This document shows, one piece after another, positions 57,014 to 64,000 of a stretch of DNA of 64,000 bases. A model generated the notes under the pieces. The model saw nothing but the letters and a program-made list of their open reading frames with translations, made no database searches and was not told the origin of the DNA. Source of the DNA: WHSW01 sp963846165 (GTDB lineage Bacteria > Actinomycetota > Thermoleophilia > Solirubrobacterales > 70-9); assembly GCA_963846165.1 (NCBI GenBank), contig CAWJUU010000009.1, positions 1 to 64,000 on the forward strand, in the 5' to 3' direction. Position 1 is the first letter of the stretch; each line of letters opens with the position of its first letter. Made by a program: the position numbers and the translations under genes.

Positions 57014-58843
57014 CTAGGCGGACGCCTCGGCGAGCCCGCGAGCGACGCGCAAGGCCATGGCGATGATCGTGATCATCGGGTTGACGCCGATCGAGCTCGG
57101 CATCAGGCTGCCGTCGGCGATGTAGAGGCCCTCGGCGCCGTAAACGGCTCCGTCGATGCCGGCGACGCCGCGACGGGGGTCGGCGTCGATGCGTGCGGTG
57201 CCCATCGGGTGGAAGGCCTCGAGCCGCAGGGATCTCCGGGGTGGTGCCGAGACCTCGAGGTCGGCGATCCGGCGACGCCCGATCGTCGCTACCCCGGCGA
57301 TCTGGGGATAGACCTCGATGGCGCCGGCGGCATAAAAGAGCTCTGCCGCCCGCGCGATCCCGAACACGAGCCGGTCGGCGTCGTCGCGCCGAAGCTTGTA
57401 GGTGATCTTGAGCGAGCCGTCGCGTGCGAGCGATACCCGGCCCGAGGACCGGTCGGACAGGTGCACGCCCGCGGAGGCGACATTGCCGAACCGCAGCAGC
57501 CGCTCCTGATGCTCGAGCCCGGTGCCGGGAAGCCACTGGCCGCCGAAGGCGAGCGGCGTGAACGTTGCCTCCAGCAGGATGCCCTGTTCTGACCACTCGT
57601 CGACCGCGTAGCTCTGCATCACGCCGTCCCAGCCGCGCACCTCTTCCTCGAAGCGGGCGCCGACCCAGCAGGCCGGATGAATGCGAAGGTTTCGCCCCAG
57701 CTCGCCGCTTGGCGAGCGAAAGCCCGAGCGGATCAAGAGCTCGGGGGTGCCGAAGGCGCCGCCGGCCAGCACGACCGCGCGCCGCGCGCGAACGGTGAAC
57801 GGCCGCGCGGCCCGGCTTCGCCTACCGTGAGCGACCCCGGCCAGGCAGTTGACGCCGACGGCACGGTCGCGCTCGAAGACGATCTCCCGAGCCTCGACCC
57901 CGGCTCGCACGCGCGCTCCGGCGGCGACCGCCCGCGGCAGGTAGGAGACGTGCATCGCCCGCTTGGCGTCGAGCCGGCAGCCGTTCGGGCACGAGCTGCA
58001 TTGCGAGCAGTTGCCGGCGTTGCGACGCAGCGGCGCATGGCTGACGCCAAGCGCCTCGGCGCCCTCGCGCAGGAGTTGACCGTTGCGGCCCATGCGCTCG
58101 GGATCCACCGCCTTGACGTCGAGCATCTCCTCGGCCTGAGCGAAATCGGGGTCGAGCTCGCGCGCCCATTCGATCCCATGCTCGGTCGCCCAGCGCTCGA
58201 GCACCGGCGCGGGCGTGCGAAAGCAGGTGCCCGAGTTGATCACGGTCGTCCCGCCGACCGCGCGCCCGACCGGCGTCGGTACCGCGGGGCGCCCGCCGGC
58301 GACGGTCATCCCCCCGTCGCGATACAGCAATCTCAGCGCCGCGATCGGCTCGGTCGGATAGCTGTCGCGGTCGAGGTAGGGCCCAGCTTCGAGCACGACG
58401 ACTTCGAGCCCCGCCTCGGCGAGGACCGTTGCCGCGACCGCGCCGCCGGCGCCCGAGCCGACGATGACGACGTCGCATTCCTCCTCGTGCGCGCTCGGCT
58501 CGAGGTCGCCCAGCGGCGCAGCGCCGGGGGCGGGCGCGGAGCTGGCGACGGCGGGACCGCTGAGCGCGCACCGCGCCTCGTAGCCGACCGCCGCTTGGAC
58601 GCGCGGGTCGTTGCCGTAGCCGAGCCCGCTGAGGATCTTGAGGAAGAGTGCGAGGTCGCGCCGCAGCTGCGAGCCGGACTCCTCGATCGAGCGCAGGAAA
58701 TCCTGGCGCGCCTCGACGCTCGCGCGCGAGAAGCGCCACGGGAACGGCAGCCATTCGAACACACACAGGGCGAGCCGAATCTGGGCCACGGCGCGCCGTG
58801 GCAGGACGGCGATCAGTGGATCGAGATGGGCGATCGGGTCCAC
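57014..58843 (-). CDS. GMC-family FAD-dependent alcohol oxidoreductase
   Basis: This 609-residue flavoprotein has the FAD motif VVIVGSGAGGAVAATVLAEAGL (about 125-146), the GMC signature VGRAVGGTTVINSGTCFRTP and the C-terminal AFHPMGTARI with GLYIADGSLMPSSIGVNPMI. A cysteine cluster CSQCSSCPNGC (about 275-285) matches the long-chain-alcohol-oxidase subgroup, which may bind an extra metal or cluster. The substrate is unknown. The chosen start is GTG 58843, but the same frame stays open and protein-like up to the stop of the upstream gene, so the N-terminus may be incomplete. Confidence 0.88.
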   Translation of the reverse strand: MDPIAHLDPLIAVLPRRAVAQIRLALCVFEWLPFPWRFSRASVEARQDFLRSIEESGSQLRRDLALFLKILSGLGYGNDPRVQAAVGYEARCALSGPAVASSAPAPGAAPLGDLEPSAHEEECDVVIVGSGAGGAVAATVLAEAGLEVVVLEAGPYLDRDSYPTEPIAALRLLYRDGGMTVAGGRPAVPTPVGRAVGGTTVINSGTCFRTPAPVLERWATEHGIEWARELDPDFAQAEEMLDVKAVDPERMGRNGQLLREGAEALGVSHAPLRRNAGNCSQCSSCPNGCRLDAKRAMHVSYLPRAVAAGARVRAGVEAREIVFERDRAVGVNCLAGVAHGRRSRAARPFTVRARRAVVLAGGAFGTPELLIRSGFRSPSGELGRNLRIHPACWVGARFEEEVRGWDGVMQSYAVDEWSEQGILLEATFTPLAFGGQWLPGTGLEHQERLLRFGNVASAGVHLSDRSSGRVSLARDGSLKITYKLRRDDADRLVFGIARAAELFYAAGAIEVYPQIAGVATIGRRRIADLEVSAPPRRSLRLEAFHPMGTARIDADPRRGVAGIDGAVYGAEGLYIADGSLMPSSIGVNPMITIIAMALRVARGLAEASA

Positions 58844-58963
58844 GGACCCGGGCGCGGGCTCAGCGCCGGCAGCGGGGGGAAGCGGGCCGAGGCCGGGCGC
58901 CTGGGCTTCGGCGAATGCGCGAAGGGTCCGCGTCTCGGCGGCACCGAGCCCCGGCGCGCGCCT

Positions 58964-59413
58964 TCAGAACGCCGCCGCGGGGTCGCCGACCCGTCCGGCG
59001 AGCGAGTAGAGCAGCAGCGCGACGCCGACGAGGAAGCCGTCGACGAGGAAGTTGAGGAGGTAGGCGAAGACGTCTGAGTCGAAGAGGTAGAAGCCGAGAG
59101 CAGCGAGCGACGACGCAGCCTTGCCGGCGGCAAGCACCAGCAGCAGCGGCCGGTAGCGGACTACGTCGGTCGAGGCGAGCAGGCAGATGCCCGCGATCAC
59201 GGTCATGTAGGCGAAGCCGAGCGCGAGCCAGAGCTGCTCTGCGGTCTCCGGCGCGGGCTCAAAGCCGCCCAGTGGCAGCCAGTCGCCGAAATCGTCCAGC
59301 GCGCTGAGCGTGCCGTCGGGCGCGACGATGAACAGCAGGCCGACGACCGCGAAGCTGCCCGCGAGCAGCCGCAGGCTGAAGACCACGAAGCGTTCGGCGG
59401 CTTCCCCCGTCAT
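58964..59413 (-). CDS. Four-helix membrane protein, 149 aa
   Basis: This 149-residue protein has hydrophobic segments at about 12-30, 60-80, 88-108 and 115-138. A Trp/Pro/Glu-containing loop (DDFGDWLPLGGFEPAPETAE) sits between helices 1 and 2. I do not recognise a family; the helix pattern resembles small DoxX-like or DUF-type membrane proteins. It stops 120 nt before the GMC start and is in the same frame, so the two probably share an operon. Confidence 0.75.
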   Translation of the reverse strand: MTGEAAERFVVFSLRLLAGSFAVVGLLFIVAPDGTLSALDDFGDWLPLGGFEPAPETAEQLWLALGFAYMTVIAGICLLASTDVVRYRPLLLVLAAGKAASSLAALGFYLFDSDVFAYLLNFLVDGFLVGVALLLYSLAGRVGDPAAAF

Positions 59414-59493
59414 CGGCGCGGCATCCTAGACGGCGGCCCCCCTTGGTGAGTCGGTGCCGAGCCGGTGACTCGACGCCTCCTAGAATCCGGCCC

Positions 59494-59781
59494 GTGATCG
59501 ATCGCGAGCAGGTGCTCCACGTCGCCCGGCTGGCACGGCTCGAGCTCTCCGAGGATGAGATCGAGCGGATGGCCGGCGAGCTCTCTGGGATCCTCGAGCA
59601 CGTCGGCCGGATCGCCGCCCTCGACCTCGACGGCGTCGAGCCGACGTCGCACGTGGTCGAGCTCGAGAACGTGCTCCGTGCCGATCAGCCGGAGGCGAGC
59701 CTTCCCCGCGAACGCGCCCTCGAGCCGGCCCCCGATACCGCTGACGGCGCATTCCGCGTCCCATCGCCTCAGGCCCAGTGA
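59494..59781 (+). CDS. gatC: Asp/Glu-tRNA amidotransferase subunit C
   Basis: This 95-residue protein has the GatC pattern (VLHVARLARLELSEDEIERM, ILEHVGRIAALDLDGVEPTS). It folds around GatA and stabilises the transamidase that makes Gln-tRNA-Gln or Asn-tRNA-Asn. The start GTG 59494 lies 7 nt after TAGAAT (59481-59486), a good leaderless promoter. It overlaps gatA by 4 nt (GTGA). Confidence 0.94.
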   Translation: MIDREQVLHVARLARLELSEDEIERMAGELSGILEHVGRIAALDLDGVEPTSHVVELENVLRADQPEASLPRERALEPAPDTADGAFRVPSPQAQ

Positions 59782-61256
59782 CACAGGAGCTGCTCGAGCT
59801 CACGGTCGCCGGGGCGATGCGGCGGATTGAGGCGGGCGAGCTGTCTGCCGACGAGTACTTCAACGCGTACGCCGACGCTGCCGCCGGCGATCAGCTCAAC
59901 GCCTACCTCTGGCGCGCTGAGCCCGAACAGACACTGCCCGCCGCCTCCTCGGCTTCGCCTGCGGGGGCGGCGGGGCCCGAGGAGGAGCGGTCCCTTCGAG
60001 GTGTCCCAGTGGCGGTCAAGGACCTCTTCTGCACCGAGGGAATCGAGACCACCGCCGGGTCGCGGATCCTCGAGGGCTACCGGCCGCCCTACACGGCGAC
60101 CGCGGTCGCCAAGCTGGCCGAGGCGGGCGCCCGCGTGCTCGGCAAGACGAACATGGACGAGTTCGCGATGGGGTCGTCGAACGAGAACTCGGGCTATGGC
60201 CCGGTGCTCAACCCCTGGGATCGCGGCCGCGTCCCTGGAGGCTCGTCGGGCGGCTCCGCCGCGGCGGTGGCGGCCCGGCTCGCCCCGTGTGCGATCGGCA
60301 CCGACACCGGTGGCTCGATTCGCCAGCCGGCGTCGCTGTCGGGGATCGTCGGGCTGAAGCCCACCTACGGGGCGATCTCGCGCTACGGGATGGTCGCCTT
60401 CGCCTCCTCGCTCGACCAGTGCGGTCCGCTGACTCGCGACGTCACCGACGCGGCGTTGCTGTTGCGCGCGATGGAGGGTCGCGACCGGCGCGACTCGACC
60501 TCGGTCGGGATCGCCGCCGGGGTCGAGCTGCCCTCTCGCGAGGACCTCTCCGGGCTGCGAATCGGGGTCGCCCGTGACTTCTCGCATCACGCCGAGGGGG
60601 TCGAGCCCGGCGTCGCGCACACCTTCGAGCGCGCCCTGGGAACGATCGGGGAGCTCGGTGGCGCGATCGAGGAGGTTGAGCTGCCGAACGCCGAGCACGG
60701 GATCTCCGCCTACTACGTGATCGCGCCCGCGGAGGCGTCGGCGAACCTCGCCCGTTACGACGGCGTTCGCTACGGGATCCGCGTCGATGGCGACGCCGAC
60801 CTGGTGGCGATGTACGAGCGCACTCGAGCGGCCGGCTTCGGCGCCGAGGTCAAGCGCCGGATCATGCTCGGAACGTACGCGCTCTCATCCGGCTACTACG
60901 AGGCGTACTACGGCCAGGCGCAGCGGGTGCGGACGAAGATCGTCGAGGATTTCGACGCCGCCTTCGAGCGTTGCGACCTGGTTGTCACTCCGACCTCGCC
61001 GACGGTCGCGTTCGAGCTCGGGGCGAAGACGGCGGACCCGTTGACGATGTACCTCTCGGACTACTTCACGGTCCCGATGTCGCTCGCCGGGATCCCGGCG
61101 ATCTCGATCCCGGCCGGTCTCGCAGAGCCTGCGGGGGGCGGACCGAAGCTCCCGGTCGGCCTCCAGCTCGCGGCCCCGGCGTTCGCGGAGTCACGGCTGC
61201 TCGACGCCGCCCATGCGCTCGAGCTTGCCCTCGGGTGCAGCGGGAGCCCGGCGTGA
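59778..61256 (+). CDS. gatA: Glutamyl-tRNA(Gln) amidotransferase subunit A
   Basis: This 492-residue amidase releases ammonia from glutamine for GatB. The Ser-cis-Ser-Lys triad is present: Lys in VAVKDLFCTEG, cis-Ser in VPGGSSGGSAAAVAA, and the nucleophilic Ser in IGTDTGGSIRQPAS. The length is normal. It is translationally coupled to gatC (4-nt overlap) and to the downstream metalloprotein gene (1-nt TGATG overlap). Confidence 0.96.
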   Translation: MTQELLELTVAGAMRRIEAGELSADEYFNAYADAAAGDQLNAYLWRAEPEQTLPAASSASPAGAAGPEEERSLRGVPVAVKDLFCTEGIETTAGSRILEGYRPPYTATAVAKLAEAGARVLGKTNMDEFAMGSSNENSGYGPVLNPWDRGRVPGGSSGGSAAAVAARLAPCAIGTDTGGSIRQPASLSGIVGLKPTYGAISRYGMVAFASSLDQCGPLTRDVTDAALLLRAMEGRDRRDSTSVGIAAGVELPSREDLSGLRIGVARDFSHHAEGVEPGVAHTFERALGTIGELGGAIEEVELPNAEHGISAYYVIAPAEASANLARYDGVRYGIRVDGDADLVAMYERTRAAGFGAEVKRRIMLGTYALSSGYYEAYYGQAQRVRTKIVEDFDAAFERCDLVVTPTSPTVAFELGAKTADPLTMYLSDYFTVPMSLAGIPAISIPAGLAEPAGGGPKLPVGLQLAAPAFAESRLLDAAHALELALGCSGSPA

Positions 61257-61531
61257 TGTCGGAGGTTGAGACGCGCGACGCCGCGGCCGGAGCGCTCGAC
61301 GCGCTGCCGCGCTGGGTGCACGAGCAGATCGGCGAGATCGCCGTGATCGTCGAGGACTCGCACCCCGACGGCCTGATGGGCATTTACGACCCGGTGGGCG
61401 GACTGCAACGGATCGTGATCTTCCGCGACGCGAACCCGAACGCCGAGGAGGTCCGCAAGACCGTCTGGCACGAGGTCGGCCATTACCTCGGGATGAACGA
61501 GGACGACTTGTTCGGGCTGGGGTACGGATGA
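61256..61531 (+). CDS. Minimal zincin (MMP-like HExxH) domain protein inside the gat operon
   Basis: This 91-residue protein is a compact metallopeptidase-fold domain with the zinc motif VWHEVGHYLGMNEDDLFGLG, that is HExxH with a Gly and a downstream Glu. The shape fits the zincin-like/minimal-MMP family (PF06262 type). ATG 61256 overlaps the gatA stop (TGATG), with GTG 61253 as an alternative. The next gene, gatB, overlaps by 4 nt. It is thus fully embedded in the amidotransferase operon. Whether it cleaves peptides or helps assembly is unknown. Confidence 0.85.
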   Translation: MSEVETRDAAAGALDALPRWVHEQIGEIAVIVEDSHPDGLMGIYDPVGGLQRIVIFRDANPNAEEVRKTVWHEVGHYLGMNEDDLFGLGYG

Positions 61532-62970
61532 GCTGGGAGCCGGTGATCGGGCTCGAGATCCACGTTCAGCTGCGCACGCGGACGAAGATGTTCTGCGGCT
61601 GCGAGCTTTCGTTCGGCGACGAACCCAACACCCATACCTGCCCGATCTGCCTTGCGCACCCCGGCACGCTGCCGGTGACGAACGAGCAGGCGATCCGCTA
61701 CGCGCTTGCGATCGCGCTTGCGCTCGGCTGTGAGATCGCCCCGCGCTCGATCTTCCACCGCAAGAACTACTTCTATCCCGACAGCCCCAAGGGGTACCAG
61801 ATCAGCCAGTACGACTTCCCGCTGGCGACCGGCGGCAGACTCGGCGAGGTGCGCATCCACCGCGTCCACCTCGAGGAGGACGCGGCAAAGCTGATCCACG
61901 TCTCGGAGTCAGGGCGCATCCACGGCTCGGGTGAATCGCTGGTCGACTTCAACCGCGGCGGCACGCCTCTGGTCGAGATCGTCACCGAGCCCGACCTGCG
62001 CACCCCCGCTGCGGCGCGCGAGTGGGCGCAGCTGCTGCGGGCGACGGTCAAGCAGATCGGCGCCTCCGACGTGAACATGGAGGAGGGCAGCCTGCGGGTC
62101 GACGCCAACGTCTCGCTGCGCCCGGCCGGGTCAGACGGGCTCGGGACCAAGGCCGAGCTCAAGAACATGAACAGCTTCCGTTTCCTCGAGCGCGGGATCA
62201 CCGCCGAGATCGAGCGCCAGACGGCGCTGCTCGACGCGGGTGAGGAGCTCGAGCAGGAGACCCTGCACTTCGACCCCCGCAGCGGCTCGCTGACCTCGCT
62301 GCGCTCGAAGGAGTACGCGCACGACTACCGCTACTTCCCCGAGCCCGACCTGGTCCCACTGGCTCCGACCGAGGCGATGATCGCCGAGGCGCGCGACTCG
62401 CTGCCCGAGTTGCCCGCCGAGCGCCGCGAGCGCTACCTGACCGAGCTCGGCCTCGACGAAAAGCCCGCGACCCAGCTCGCCTTCGACGCCGAGCTCGGCG
62501 CCTACTTCGAAGCCGCCCTGGACGCAGCAGATGGCGTGGAGGCGACGGTGATCGCGAACTGGGTCACCGGCGAGCTCGTTGCCCGGCTGCGCGAGGCCGG
62601 CGCCGACGATGCCGATCCCGCCGCGTCGAGGGTCGAGCCGCGGGCGCTGGCGTCGCTCGCCGCGCTCGTCGAGCGCAAGCGGGTCTCGACCGGCGCGGCA
62701 CGCCAGGTGCTCGCGACGCTGGTCGCCGAGGGCGGCGACCCGGCTGAGATCGTCGAGCGCGAGGGGCTCGGTCAGATCGATGACGCGGGTGAGCTCGCCG
62801 AGATCGTCGCGCGAGCGATCGCCGCCGATCCCGAGGCAGCGGCGAGGGTTCGCGAGGGCAACATGAAGGCGATCGGGCCGCTGGTCGGGTTCGTGATGAA
62901 GGAGACCAAGGGTCGCGCCGACGGCGGCGAGGTCACGCGGCTGATCCGCGAGCAGCTCGGGGGAGGCTGA
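61528..62970 (+). CDS. gatB: Asp/Glu-tRNA amidotransferase subunit B
   Basis: This 480-residue protein phosphorylates and amidates mischarged Glu-tRNA-Gln or Asp-tRNA-Asn. The N-terminal cradle begins WEPVIGLEIHVQLRTRTKMF. The Zn-binding cysteines are in FCGCELSFGDE and HTCPICLAHPG, and NFYPDSPKGYQ-type and DFNRGGTPLVEIVTEPD motifs are present. The C-terminal YqeY-like tail domain ends RADGGEVTRLIREQLGG. ATG 61528 overlaps the zincin gene by 4 nt. Confidence 0.96.
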   Translation: MSWEPVIGLEIHVQLRTRTKMFCGCELSFGDEPNTHTCPICLAHPGTLPVTNEQAIRYALAIALALGCEIAPRSIFHRKNYFYPDSPKGYQISQYDFPLATGGRLGEVRIHRVHLEEDAAKLIHVSESGRIHGSGESLVDFNRGGTPLVEIVTEPDLRTPAAAREWAQLLRATVKQIGASDVNMEEGSLRVDANVSLRPAGSDGLGTKAELKNMNSFRFLERGITAEIERQTALLDAGEELEQETLHFDPRSGSLTSLRSKEYAHDYRYFPEPDLVPLAPTEAMIAEARDSLPELPAERRERYLTELGLDEKPATQLAFDAELGAYFEAALDAADGVEATVIANWVTGELVARLREAGADDADPAASRVEPRALASLAALVERKRVSTGAARQVLATLVAEGGDPAEIVEREGLGQIDDAGELAEIVARAIAADPEAAARVREGNMKAIGPLVGFVMKETKGRADGGEVTRLIREQLGGG

Positions 62971-62977
62971 GGCTCGG

Positions 62978-63346
62978 GTGGGGGAGGGACGGGTCACCGG
63001 CCTCGGCGGGTTCTACATCCGCGCCCGCGACCCCGAGGCGCTCAAGGCGTGGTACGAGGAGGCCCTCGGCGTCCCGCGCGAGGACGGGACGATCGTCTTT
63101 CGCCCGGCCGACGGCAAGCTCGTCCTGCTCGCGGTGTTCGAGCGCGAGTCCGATTACTTCCCGACCGCCCAGCAAGCGATGGTCAACCTGCGCGTCGACG
63201 ACCTCGAGGCGGCGCTCGAGCGGGTGCGCGCAGCCGGCGCAGAGGTCGACGCCGAGCGCGACGACGGCGAGCTCGGGCGCTTCGGCTGGTTCGCTGACCC
63301 GGAGGGCAACCGGGTCGAGCTCTGGGAGCCGGCGGGGGCGCTGTGA
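62978..63346 (+). CDS. VOC-family (glyoxalase-like) protein
   Basis: This 122-residue single-module VOC protein starts VTGLGGFYIRARDPEALKAW with YEEALGVP next, and ends GRFGWFADPEGNRVELWEPA, the typical glyoxalase/dioxygenase fold with a metal-binding Glu near the C-terminus. The substrate is unknown. The start GTG 62978 is 7 nt after the gatB stop, so it is probably cotranscribed at low efficiency. Confidence 0.85.
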   Translation: MGEGRVTGLGGFYIRARDPEALKAWYEEALGVPREDGTIVFRPADGKLVLLAVFERESDYFPTAQQAMVNLRVDDLEAALERVRAAGAEVDAERDDGELGRFGWFADPEGNRVELWEPAGAL

Positions 63347-63609
63347 GGGCGGGGTGCGGGTCGCGGTTGAGCAGTGAGGGGAGCTGGAACGCGGCCGGAT
63401 TCCGAGTCGTTGACGCCTCAGGTAGTCCATGGACGCCCCGGTGCGTCAACCAACACCCGAAAACCGCCTCGGGCGCTCGCCATTCCGCCCCAACCCGGAT
63501 CAGAGCCTCCCCCTCGCTGACTGCTGACCCTGGCTGCGCGCCCCGCCGACGCCCGAGCGGAACGCCACCCGGCTCCGTCCCGACCCCGAACCTCGCAACG
63601 TCTGCCACT
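63347..63609. other. Intergenic region without a supported gene
   Basis: The stretch between the VOC gene and the operator of the NDH-2 gene is GC-rich with short open frames on both strands. None has a ribosome site or protein-like features. I see no RNA motif. Confidence 0.5.
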
Positions 63610-63628
63610 TTGTAACAACTTGTTACAA
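63610..63628. promoter_or_regulatory. Operator-like palindrome TTGTAACAA-c-TTGTTACAA
   Basis: This perfect 9-1-9 inverted repeat is AT-rich in a very GC-rich surround. It lies 20-38 nt upstream of the NADH-dehydrogenase-type gene and probably overlaps its promoter (GACAAT at 63635-63640 could be the -10). It has the size and symmetry of a TetR/MarR/GntR-type operator. The repressor is not encoded in the window. Confidence 0.65.
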
Positions 63629-63647
63629 GGTCTGCGACAATGGGCAT

Positions 63648-64000
63648 ATGGCCTGGAATGTCGTCATCGCCGGTGGGGGCTTCGGGGGCGCGTCGGCGGC
63701 GCGCGAGCTCGAGCGCCTGCTGCCCAAGCAGTCGGGGCGGCTGGTGCTCGTCAACGACGTCAACTTCCTCCTTTACACGCCGTTTCTGCCGGAGGCCGCT
63801 TCCGGGACGCTCGAGCCTCGGCATGTGGTCACCCCGCTGCGCGACATCCTCGATCGGACCGACCTTCGCCTCGGCGCCGTCTGCGGACACGACCCGGGCA
63901 CGCGCACGGTGACCCTGAAGACGCGTGAAGGGGAGCTCGAGGAGCTGCGCTACGACCAGTTGCTGGTCGCGGTCGGCTCGGTCTCGCGCTCGCTGCCGGT
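63648..64000 (+). CDS. Type II NADH dehydrogenase-like FAD oxidoreductase, N-terminal part
   Basis: From ATG 63648 the frame is open to the window edge (117 residues seen). The N-terminal FAD-binding motif VVIAGGGFGGASAARELERL, the segment VNDVNFLLYTPFLPEAASGT and DQLLVAVGSVSRSLP are typical of NDH-2-type dehydrogenases, which pass electrons from NADH to quinone without pumping protons. A palindromic operator lies just upstream, so expression is likely to be repressor-controlled. Confidence 0.85.
   Translation, partial: MAWNVVIAGGGFGGASAARELERLLPKQSGRLVLVNDVNFLLYTPFLPEAASGTLEPRHVVTPLRDILDRTDLRLGAVCGHDPGTRTVTLKTREGELEELRYDQLLVAVGSVSRSLP

Noticed and set aside
1..64000. Insertion sequences, CRISPR arrays, prophage or replication origin
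   Set aside because: No transposase, integrase, Cas, phage structural gene, regularly spaced repeats or DnaA-box cluster was seen.

Overview
The window is high-GC, densely coded bacterial chromosome. Many genes overlap by 1-4 nt (GTGA, ATGA, TGATG), GTG and TTG starts are frequent, and several genes look leaderless. Together with a BldC-like small MerR protein, a c-di-AMP riboswitch ahead of an Rpf/lysozyme-like cell-wall protein, a sortase with a TLTACHP-like active site, and GatCAB, this suggests an actinobacterium. Thermoleophilia (Solirubrobacterales-like) is my best guess; it is inferred, not proven. I see no phage, transposase, CRISPR array, rRNA or convincing tRNA.

Layout. 1-13.3 kb is an exopolysaccharide locus: an O-antigen ligase (cut by the window edge), two Wzz/BY-kinase proteins facing each other, a CE4 deacetylase, a flippase, four GT4 glycosyltransferases (one frameshifted) and a secreted galactose-oxidase-like copper radical oxidase. 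13.4-15.7 kb holds a secreted Cys-rich protein of unknown function behind a c-di-GMP-I (GEMM) riboswitch candidate, then a decayed FkbM methyltransferase. 15.7-20.5 kb has a sortase, argG, a secreted coiled-coil/Rpf-like protein behind a ydaO (c-di-AMP) riboswitch, and an MFS transporter. 20.6-27.4 kb is a signalling block: HD-GYP, BldC-like and MerR-like regulators, a degenerate GGDEF protein, a SpoIIE phosphatase/anti-sigma kinase with a STAS antagonist, and a LuxR-GAF regulator. 27.6-31.8 kb returns to polysaccharide export with a WbaP-type sugar transferase, a PAS-LuxR regulator and a frameshifted O-antigen ligase.

31.9-38.7 kb has a long coiled-coil protein, a PRC-barrel protein, SixA, dnaE and a Cys-rich protein. 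38.7-42.7 kb is a two-component operon divergent from a tiny LPFTG surface protein, with ATGAGA repeats at 11-bp period between them, followed by nfo. 42.8-46.6 kb has gltX, an HDOD-LuxR fusion, a response regulator with Glu at the phospho-acceptor position, and an Rrf2 regulator. 47.0-50.1 kb is a four-gene operon of two exported ferritin-like proteins, an L,D-transpeptidase and a membrane protein. It is bracketed by the rrf2 3' end and a decayed copy of that end. 50.2-64 kb is mostly housekeeping: cysK-cysE, VOC proteins, pcrA/uvrD, folD, a GMC oxidoreductase, gatC-gatA-zincin-gatB and the start of an NDH-2-type dehydrogenase.

Together the genes connect second-messenger signalling (c-di-GMP and c-di-AMP) with envelope building: capsule or exopolysaccharide, peptidoglycan remodelling and sortase anchoring. 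At least three genes (near 10834, 31490 and 41130) need a one-base frame correction. Several otherwise well-conserved genes sharing this defect points to assembly or sequencing indels as much as to real pseudogenes.
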